Below are positions 61,401 to 64,000 of a DNA stretch of 64,000 nucleotides, piece after piece. The notes beneath the pieces are model-generated. The model saw only the letters and a list, made by a program, of their open reading frames with translations, did no database searches and was not told where the DNA came from. The translations under genes and the position numbers were made by a program. Source of the DNA: Parus major. Taxonomy: Eukaryota; Chordata; Aves; Passeriformes; Paridae. Each line of letters begins with the position of its first letter. Position 1 is the first letter of the stretch. The stretch spans positions 28,283,634-28,347,633 of the forward strand of contig NC_031776.1 in NCBI RefSeq assembly GCF_001522545.3. Direction: 5' to 3'.

Positions 61401-62437
61401 TAAGGAGGGGCAGAGGAAAATGTCTATTCAAACATTCAACCAAGTCAGTGCTCACTTACCACAAGCCATCCTGTCCTCAGGAAAAGAACAACTCCAAAAA
61501 TGTTGATCATGCAGGAGGTGAAGACCCCGTCCCACGTTCCAAAAAGCACTGGCTCCCATACAAACAGCTGGATCTTCCACCAGGGTTTGGTCTGTGTTTG
61601 AGACACCTAGAGAAAAGCAAAGCTTGGGGTTTACCTGTCATGTTTTAAGGGCAGGCTGCACAAGTGGTGCCACAGCCAGCCATCAACAGGGGACAGCCAC
61701 CAACAGCTGCTAAGACACTCCTTTGCTGTAAGTTGTCCCTAAGATGAAGGGCTGTCAGGCTGTTGGGGTGCCTGGGCCCTGAAAGAGAGAGCTCCCTAAA
61801 ATACCCTGTTTATATTCTTATAGGATAAGAAGCAACAGAACCCAATTGTGCCTCAGTGAATTAACCCCAATGCATGAACCAAGTTCAAGGGTCCTTCCCA
61901 GAGCCTGCAGCTTCACACTGTGCTTCTCCTCCCATCCCTACCAAACACTCCACCAAGGCAAGCAGGGTCCTCAGTGCATGGGAGAAGCCCCTTAGAGGAT
62001 ATGACAAACCAGGCTGGACCAGCTCTGACCAACAGAGTAGGTTAAGATGGTCTTCCCATCACAGTCATATCTGACCAGGACTTCTTTACTTCTCCAGCAG
62101 ATGTGGGACTCTGGGACTTGGGGCATAATGATTTACCAGAGTTGTTGGAACCAAGATCTGAAACTCCAGGGAAACTGCAGTTTTCCTGTGGCAACTGCCT
62201 CCTCTTGTCTTCTGGAAATCGAGTCTCCTCTTTCCAAGTCATACACCTCAGATTTACACAGCAAAATGAAGGGCAGTTTTGTTACTTTCCCTGCCACAGA
62301 GGTGACCAGGAGTGCAGAGGCCATGGAGATAGAAATTTGGGAAAGGAAATGGCTCTCTGACATACCTGCTGGGCTTCCTCATGGAAGAGCTCTTGGACGT
62401 ATCCCTCACTTCGAGCGCCATTCCGGCTGAACATCAT
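16285..62437 (-). CDS. SLC12A8: SLC12A8 (solute carrier family 12 member 8, CCC9), whole spliced coding locus
   Basis: This is a multi-pass membrane transporter of the amino acid-polyamine-cation/cation-chloride cotransporter superfamily. Family knowledge: it was first grouped with the cation-chloride cotransporters, later linked to polyamine/amino-acid transport, and reported as a nicotinamide mononucleotide transporter in mouse gut, a claim that has been disputed. Seen here: coding exons at 62437-62366, 61606-61460, 58615-58424, 56021-55790, 40006-39893, 32954-32867, 30932-30845, 27692-27546, 24719-24047, 23195-23098, 21548-21431, a tentative 20470-20425, and 16450-16285. Phases join without frameshift once a linker exon of length 1 mod 3 is included. 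The product is about 726 residues: a core of about 10 hydrophobic segments, a hydrophilic loop at roughly 420-615 with a polybasic patch, two further membrane segments and a cytosolic-type tail. No disabling mutation is visible. The 5' untranslated exons and promoter were not found. Confidence 0.95.
17903..17936. repeat. Perfect 17-base tandem duplication
   Basis: The unit CATAAAACATCCATAAA occurs twice in a row with no mismatch, so it is probably a recent slippage duplication in an intron. Confidence 0.85.
20425..20470 (-). CDS. SLC12A8: Tentative SLC12A8 coding exon 12 (linker to the C-terminal tail)
   Basis: Exon 11 ends in phase 1 and the last exon starts needing two prior bases, so a linker exon with length 1 mod 3 must lie between 21430 and 16451. 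This 46-bp candidate fits. It has acceptor ATTTGCAG, donor GTAG|GTAAGTA and an open frame encoding about [16 protein letters not shown]. It stands out for its strong donor. The peptide shows little similarity to the corresponding mammalian stretch, and other short stretches also fit the phase (for example 22 bp at about 19.7 kb behind a very good polypyrimidine tract). The existence of a linker is well supported; this placement is not. Confidence 0.3.
20573..20729. repeat. (TGGA)n tetranucleotide array with internal assembly gap
   Basis: TGGA/GGAT units run from about 20573, with GGGT variants near the right end. The array is broken by 35 N at 20673-20707 and resumes as TGGATGGG units to about 20729. 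The N run sits inside the array, so its true length is unknown. Open frames translated from it (WMDG repeats, or PSIH on the other strand) are artefacts of the repeat. Confidence 0.95.
21410..21424. repeat. A15/T15 tract beside the exon 11 donor
   Basis: A15 on the plus strand, which is T15 in the SLC12A8 sense, beginning about seven bases after the GTGAGG donor. It is a plausible U-rich intronic splicing enhancer of the TIA1-binding type. Confidence 0.6.
21431..21548 (-). CDS. SLC12A8: SLC12A8 coding exon 11 (last two membrane segments)
   Basis: This exon is 118 bp, residues 618-656 plus one base. The acceptor is TTTCCAACAG before 21548 and the donor is CTTG|GTGAGG at 21430. It encodes [20 protein letters not shown] and then [19 protein letters not shown], a helical hairpin specific to SLC12A8 after the loop. 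Immediately inside the intron, from about +7, lies a T15 run (A15 at 21410-21424 on the plus strand), a typical position for a U-rich intronic splicing enhancer. Confidence 0.95.
21549..23097 (-). other. SLC12A8 intron 10
   Basis: A 1.5-kb intron with no additional exon or named repeat seen. Confidence 0.85.
23098..23195 (-). CDS. SLC12A8: SLC12A8 coding exon 10 (end of the hydrophilic loop)
   Basis: This exon is 98 bp. Two bases complete codon 585 (Glu), then residues 586-617 follow. The acceptor is CTCTAG with a perfect T17 polypyrimidine tract on the minus strand, and the donor is GGT|GTAAGT. It encodes [20 protein letters not shown] and then [13 protein letters not shown]. Similarity to the mammalian protein is modest but correctly placed: SxFYxxxxxxWxSxxG sits just before the next helix. 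Without this exon the phases of exons 9 and 11 do not match, which supports the call. Confidence 0.88.
23196..24046 (-). other. SLC12A8 intron 9
   Basis: An 851-base intron. It contains a T17 polypyrimidine tract at its 3' end (A17 at 23202-23218 on the plus strand) and a MIR-like relic at about 23417-23530. Confidence 0.85.
23417..23530 (+). repeat. MIR-like ancient SINE relic
   Basis: The plus strand reads TCTCTGCCTCAGCTTCACAA, then TTTGTGAAATAAG and a TAATACTTTCCTCCCTCAGG block. This follows the MIR tail pattern (CTCTGTGCCTCAGTTTCCTC, ATCTGTAAAATG, AATAATAGTACCTACCTCA). Divergence is high but the order and spacing agree. Confidence 0.5.
24047..24719 (-). CDS. SLC12A8: SLC12A8 coding exon 9 (two membrane helices and the large hydrophilic loop)
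   Basis: This is the longest coding exon: 673 bp, residues 361-584 plus one base. The acceptor is AACTAG before 24719 and the donor is GAAG|GTAAGG at 24046. It begins with [20 protein letters not shown] and the conserved [20 protein letters not shown], followed by [12 protein letters not shown]. The rest is a long polar loop, which in this family varies between species. Conserved islands inside it are [13 protein letters not shown] and a lysine-rich patch at about 492-504, followed directly by [12 protein letters not shown]. The loop then becomes rich in Glu, Gln and Gly. The exon stays fully open across 224 codons. Confidence 0.95.
24720..27545 (-). other. SLC12A8 intron 8
   Basis: A 2.8-kb intron. 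I see no exon, named repeat or RNA gene. The open frames at 25.0-25.6 kb lack homology and splice context. Confidence 0.85.
27546..27692 (-). CDS. SLC12A8: SLC12A8 coding exon 8
   Basis: This exon encodes 49 codons, residues 312-360, with phase 0 at both ends. The acceptor is TTCCTCCAG before 27692. The donor is GGG|GTTAGT, a less common but functional GTTAGT type. The sequence [20 protein letters not shown] runs into [20 protein letters not shown], an almost unchanged family block that joins one membrane helix to the amphipathic segment before the next. It ends in FLGHG, joined to KGPSKTP of exon 9. Confidence 0.95.
27693..30844 (-). other. SLC12A8 intron 7
   Basis: A 3.2-kb intron with a T-rich tract near 29017-29028 and mostly unique sequence. 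A stretch at about 30360-30500 is repeat-free with several homeobox-like ATTA/TAAT cores, but nothing proves regulatory use. Confidence 0.8.
30845..30932 (-). CDS. SLC12A8: SLC12A8 coding exon 7
   Basis: This exon completes Ser282 and encodes residues 283-311 (88 bp, ending in phase 0). The acceptor is GTTTGCAG before 30932 and the donor is AAG|GTAATT at 30844. The peptide is [15 protein letters not shown], a membrane helix, followed by the polar [14 protein letters not shown], which matches the conserved loop of SLC12A8. It lies about 1.9 kb downstream of exon 6. Confidence 0.95.
31208..31361 (+). mobile_element. CR1 LINE 3' region, left part
   Basis: The plus strand carries GGGTCAATTCAGATGAG and CTGCCCAAAGAGGTGGTGGA, then TGCCCCATCTCCAGAAACAT and GGATGGGGCTCTGAGCAACC up to TGGTC. 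This is the well-known 3' UTR region of avian CR1 retrotransposons. The copy is 5'-truncated, as is usual for CR1, and lies antisense to SLC12A8. Confidence 0.85.
31362..31902. mobile_element. LTR-like insertion of about 540 bp inside the CR1 copy
   Basis: The CR1 match stops near 31361 and resumes near 31903, so the sequence between is an insertion. It is AT-rich and starts TGTGGGAATTCC. It has a TATAAG motif near 31650 and AATAAA at 31826-31831, followed by a pyrimidine-rich end, an arrangement like a solitary endogenous retrovirus LTR. No gag, pol or env coding sequence is present. I could not define a clean target-site duplication, and the family is not assigned. Confidence 0.45.
31903..31966 (+). 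mobile_element. CR1 LINE 3' end, right part
   Basis: GCAGAGGGTTGGACTGGATG continues as GCCTTTAAAGGTCCCTTCCA and GCCCAAACCATTCTGTGATT. This is the canonical CR1 terminus with its ATTCTATGATTCT-type 3' end. It continues the element begun at 31208. Confidence 0.88.
32427..32485 (+). repeat. MIR-like ancient SINE relic
   Basis: The plus strand reads GGGTAGGTCATCTCACCTCT, then CTTGGCCTCATTGTCCCAGT. This follows the MIR pattern GGGCAAGTCACTTAACCTCT...GCCTCAGTTTCCCCATCTGT. It is short and diverged. Confidence 0.45.
32867..32954 (-). CDS. SLC12A8: SLC12A8 coding exon 6 (NMSGDL signature)
   Basis: This exon is 88 bp, entering in phase 1 and leaving in phase 2 (residues 253-281 and part of 282). The acceptor is AATACAG before 32954 and the donor is CCTC|GTAAGT at 32866. 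It encodes [20 protein letters not shown] and then GSLAAIGTS. The FNMSGDL...P...IP.G pattern is the signature shared by cation-chloride cotransporters just after an unwound helix. Here the serine of that motif is kept, while the human SLC12A8 I remember has glycine. Confidence 0.95.
33062..33085. repeat. Perfect 12-base tandem duplication
   Basis: ACAGTAACTATA occurs twice in succession without mismatch, within an intron. Confidence 0.85.
33515..33620 (-). repeat. MIR-like ancient SINE relic (best of four)
   Basis: Reading the minus strand: CTACGTGACACTGGGACAAT, CACTTGCCCTCTCAGCG, TTTCTGTTTCCCTATCTGTG, then GCAGAGATAATGCCTACTTC. This is close in order and spacing to the MIR pattern GTGTGACCTTGGGCAAGTCA...CCTCTCTGTGCCTCAGTTTC...GATAATACCTACCTC. 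Confidence 0.6.
36628..36714. mobile_element. Palindromic MITE-like element of old amniote type
   Basis: The two halves are imperfect inverted copies: GATGTAAGCTGGCACCTCGC on the left and, reverse-complemented, GATGTAAACTGGCGCAACTC on the right, meeting at CATAGACTTCAATGG. The outer ends read GGGCC...and...AGCCC. I recognise the TTGACTTCAATGGAGTTA core and GGGCC ends from dispersed palindromic repeats in bird, crocodile and turtle genomes, but do not assign a family name. Confidence 0.65.
39893..40006 (-). CDS. SLC12A8: SLC12A8 coding exon 5 (extracellular-type loop and next helix)
   Basis: This exon completes Glu215 and runs through residue 252 plus one base (114 bp). The acceptor is CTCCACAG before 40006 and the donor is ACAG|GTACAG at 39892. 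It encodes [20 protein letters not shown], then the conserved [17 protein letters not shown] helix start. The NNT sequon sits in a loop between helices, so it could be N-glycosylated if that loop faces outward. That is inference. Phase matches both neighbouring exons. Confidence 0.95.
41580..41790. repeat. Possible degraded interspersed-repeat relic
   Basis: GTCATCTTCAGTCTGAATCT, GCACATTCCCTTTTCCATCA and TCCAGGAAGTTAAG follow in order a dispersed sequence I recall from bird genomes (GTCATCTGCAAACTTGCTGA...GTGCACTC...ATCATTGATGAAGATGTTAA). Divergence is high, so I give no family. Confidence 0.3.
50540..50840. promoter_or_regulatory. GC/CpG-rich islet in intron 4
   Basis: CpG dinucleotides are clustered (CACCGGGAATG, GGGCGGGACCG, CCTCGGGGCGG, CACCGGGATGCCGG), in contrast with the flanking intron. 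On the minus strand a donor-like GGTGG|GTAAAG at about 50650 follows a GC-rich stretch. It may be an orphan CpG island, meaning an alternative promoter or enhancer. No conserved protein is encoded. Confidence 0.35.
53969..54014. repeat. (GCAT)n/(CATC)n microsatellite
   Basis: GCATGCATGCATGCATCC followed by CATC units. It lies in a GC-rich part of intron 4. Confidence 0.9.
55790..56021 (-). CDS. SLC12A8: SLC12A8 coding exon 4 (membrane segments 4-6)
   Basis: This exon encodes residues 138-214 plus the first base of codon 215. The acceptor is CCCTCAG before 56021 and the donor is CCAG|GTAAAA at 55789. Three hydrophobic stretches are visible: [37 protein letters not shown] and [19 protein letters not shown]. 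They are joined by the conserved KWIIR turn, and the exon ends in FTHLDP. The adjoining 15.8-kb intron 4 is the largest in the gene. Confidence 0.96.
56022..58423 (-). other. SLC12A8 intron 3
   Basis: A 2.4-kb intron. The long plus-strand open frame at 56819-57535 has no recognisable domain and reads as chance. No repeat is named. Confidence 0.85.
58424..58615 (-). CDS. SLC12A8: SLC12A8 coding exon 3 (membrane segments 2-3)
   Basis: This exon encodes residues 74-137 (64 codons, phase 0 at both ends). The acceptor is ATTCCAG, preceded on the minus strand by a T13 tract, and the donor is CAG|GTAATT. It contains TM2 ([20 protein letters not shown]) and the glycine-rich TM3 ([18 protein letters not shown], then [12 protein letters not shown]). 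The junction between the helices reads GVCEKCSIG, giving a CxxC pair at residues 103 and 106. The mammalian protein, as I recall it, lacks cysteines there. The rest is strongly conserved. Confidence 0.96.
59898..59928. repeat. T12-GTGG-A15 inverted homopolymer pair
   Basis: Twelve T, a four-base spacer and fifteen A form a perfect potential hairpin. It could also reflect two inverted insertions or slippage. Confidence 0.8.
60145..60189 (+). other. AATAAA followed by A22: possible 3' end of a poly(A) retrocopy
   Basis: AATAAA at 60145-60150 is followed 17 bases later by 22 uninterrupted A (60168-60189). This is the arrangement of a reverse-transcribed polyadenylated RNA. The preceding 200 bases contain no coding sequence that I recognise and no target-site duplication was found, so a simple A-tract is equally possible. 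Confidence 0.3.
61460..61606 (-). CDS. SLC12A8: SLC12A8 coding exon 2 (first membrane segment)
   Basis: This exon encodes residues 25-73 (49 codons, phase 0 at both ends). The acceptor is TTCTCTAG before 61606 and the donor is GTG|GTAAGT at 61459. It holds the conserved [20 protein letters not shown] block and then TM1, [19 protein letters not shown]. In the superfamily the discontinuous first helix helps build the substrate and ion site. The block is nearly invariant between this sequence and the mammalian protein, which makes this one of the surest calls in the window. Confidence 0.96.
61607..62365 (-). other. SLC12A8 intron 1 (between coding exons 1 and 2)
   Basis: A 759-base intron with consensus GTATGT and CTAG ends. 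Nothing further is seen in it. Confidence 0.88.
62366..62437 (-). CDS. SLC12A8: SLC12A8 coding exon 1 (start codon, N-terminal cytosolic segment)
   Basis: This exon encodes 24 residues ending in [11 protein letters not shown], which matches the conserved N-terminus of SLC12A8. I chose the ATG at 62437 because it is the first ATG after an in-frame stop at 62515-62513 and has G at -3. A second ATG follows directly (62434), so either may be used. The donor is CAG|GTATGT at 62365 and the exon ends in phase 0. The 5' boundary is uncertain: a CAG acceptor candidate at about 62458-62460 would make this the second exon of the transcript. The segment is about 7 residues longer than the human N-terminus as I remember it. 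Confidence 0.85.
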
Positions 62438-64000
62438 CCCCTCCGTGCTGCCTCCGCCTGCCCAAAGCACAGCTCTAACACAGCCACAGGCGAAGCTGCT
62501 CTGAGTGGAAGGTCAGCTCAGTCAAATTCCTGCAGTGCTGGGCTCTCCATTGTAGAAGATTCATGGTTTTGTTCCAGCTTTACTGTGAAAGCAGAAAAGA
62601 TGAAAGACACGACTGCTGCTTTCTTAGTCTGCCAAAGCACAAGGCCATTGTCCACACAGTCAATAGCAGCTTGCAGCTGAACCAGAGTGACACCACAGCA
62701 AGCAGACAGCAGTGCTCCTCCAGCACCCTCCCAAGCCCTGCTTCCAGCACAGGCTCCACCATCAGCCACACATTTAACAGCTCTTGGCAGCCTTTTCCAA
62801 ATCTAACCCCAGCATCCTGTAGCACTGGCTCCACAGCTCCACAGTGTTGTCTGCAAAACGCATTTCCTCTCGTTGGTTTTAAATCTGGTGCCTGGTAATG
62901 TCATTGCATGTTCCTGTGCTCCAGTGACATAGGACACATGGATTATTCACTTCCCAGCACCACTCATCACTTCACAGCCCTCATCACATCTCCTTCAGCT
63001 GTGCCTTTTGCAGACCAAGGGCTTGCCACTGCATTCAGTCACCCACAGTCTCCCACACCAGGTGTCAAGAGAGACATTTTGGCTATTCCTCAGTAGAGTA
63101 CATCATGCCTAGGTAAGACAAAGAGGGCTGCAGCCAGAGGGGAGCAAGACTTGCTCCACAAATGTGGAGAGGGCAGTTTGGATCTGGATCATTGGCTCTC
63201 CTGGGGCTGGTAATTTGCTAGCCAGCTGAGCCCACATGCTTATAAGGGCCAACCATGATCACACAAGGCTTGTACCAGTGGCTGGACACCTTACCTGAGA
63301 CCAGAGACCAAATGAATCACGGGCACAGGACAGGAATCCAACAGAAATGTGCTTTGCCTACTGCACAGGGACAGACATACAGAAACTACTCTGTGTCACT
63401 CAGGATTTCTGCACCAGGGTCTGAATGCCTTTCACCACCCTGCCCTTATTACTCTACTTTGGAATACCCAGTATTAAATAACCAAAGCAGATGCTGCTCC
63501 ACCACAGTGTTTCAGTTGCAGAAGGTCTCCTGCAGCTGGGGTACAATGGCCAGCATGGGAGGTTTTTCTTTGCCCTGCCCACATGGCCAGTTAAGCAGCA
63601 CCAAAGACATAAGAGTTCACTGATGCCCTGCTGTTGCCTCCACATTTCTTGAAGCAAATAACCCTTCACAACATCCCAAATGGTTTCTGTCACAGGGAGA
63701 CTAGGGCTTCAAGTAGGGCAAAAGCAGCAGGAGTAGATGAACTCCAAAGAAACAAAGCTCATGCTTTTTTTCAAACAGCCACAGTAATAAAAAATGGAAG
63801 AAAATACACAACGTGAAACAAGATTACAATTGAATAGTCATATTCTCCTAAGAATCCCCAGTGCATTCCTTCCTCAACAGAGACTTGACTCAGTAAAGCA
63901 TTCACTGGGGTCATCCAAACTCCAGTCTGCTGCAGCAGTCCCATCTAGATGTGGAGAAAGAGGGAGGCTGCAGCTCTCCTAAACCACTCCAAGGGCGTCA
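62438..64000 (-). other. 5' region upstream of the SLC12A8 start codon
   Basis: There is no CpG island or clear promoter here. Because the mammalian gene has non-coding upstream sequence, this is probably the rest of a 5' exon followed by intron. An in-frame stop at 62515-62513 ends the upstream open frame. No exon of the neighbouring ZNF148 is visible. Confidence 0.5.

Larger units (their letters stand above)
58616..61459 (-). other. SLC12A8 intron 2
   Basis: A 2.8-kb intron. It contains a T12-GTGG-A15 inverted homopolymer at 59898-59928 and an A22 tract at 60168-60189 preceded by AATAAA. The acceptor end carries a T13 tract before exon 3. Confidence 0.85.

Noticed and set aside
1..64000. 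CRISPR arrays, operons, phage or other prokaryote-type systems
   Set aside because: The spliced genes, GT-AG introns, CpG island and LINE remnants show vertebrate nuclear DNA. The repeats are microsatellites without spacer structure.

Overview
The window is vertebrate nuclear DNA, most likely from a bird. It has spliced genes with consensus GT-AG introns, one CpG-island promoter, few interspersed repeats, an avian-type CR1 LINE 3' end, an LTR-like insertion and simple repeats, and no primate or rodent SINEs. The species cannot be named from the sequence. Two genes are supported, both on the minus strand, and their order (HEG1 5' end, then SLC12A8 3' end) matches the order I know from human chromosome 3q21.

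Region 1 (1-8.5 kb). A CpG island at about 6.93-7.94 kb holds the probable first coding exon of HEG1 (7298 down to 7115): a signal peptide followed by a proline-rich segment and a consensus splice donor. Bases 1-7114 would be the start of HEG1 intron 1. A plus-strand TATA-like box just outside the island could serve a divergent transcript.

Region 2 (about 8.5-16.3 kb). This is intergenic, with one long trinucleotide microsatellite and a candidate poly(A) signal for SLC12A8. I see no gene in it.

Region 3 (16.3-62.4 kb). This is the whole coding part of SLC12A8, read right to left. Twelve coding exons have good splice sites, matching phases and clear protein similarity to the SLC12A8/CCC9 family. 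A short linker exon between 21.4 and 16.45 kb is required by reading phase but is only tentatively placed. With that candidate the protein is about 726 residues, against 714 in human. The large intron 4 (15.8 kb) has GC-rich islets, the largest at about 50.54-50.83 kb. Other introns contain a CR1 copy split by an LTR-like insertion, MIR/L2-like relics, a palindromic MITE-like element and an A22 tract behind AATAAA.

Region 4 (62.44-64.0 kb). This is 5' flank or intron upstream of the first coding exon. The SLC12A8 promoter and any non-coding first exon probably lie beyond the window.

I found no prokaryote-like system, CRISPR array, tRNA or rRNA. The most useful second-look items are the unresolved linker exon, a CxxC pair in the transporter core, homopolymer tracts placed at splice sites, the nested CR1/LTR structure, the GC-rich islet in intron 4 and the A22/AATAAA tract.
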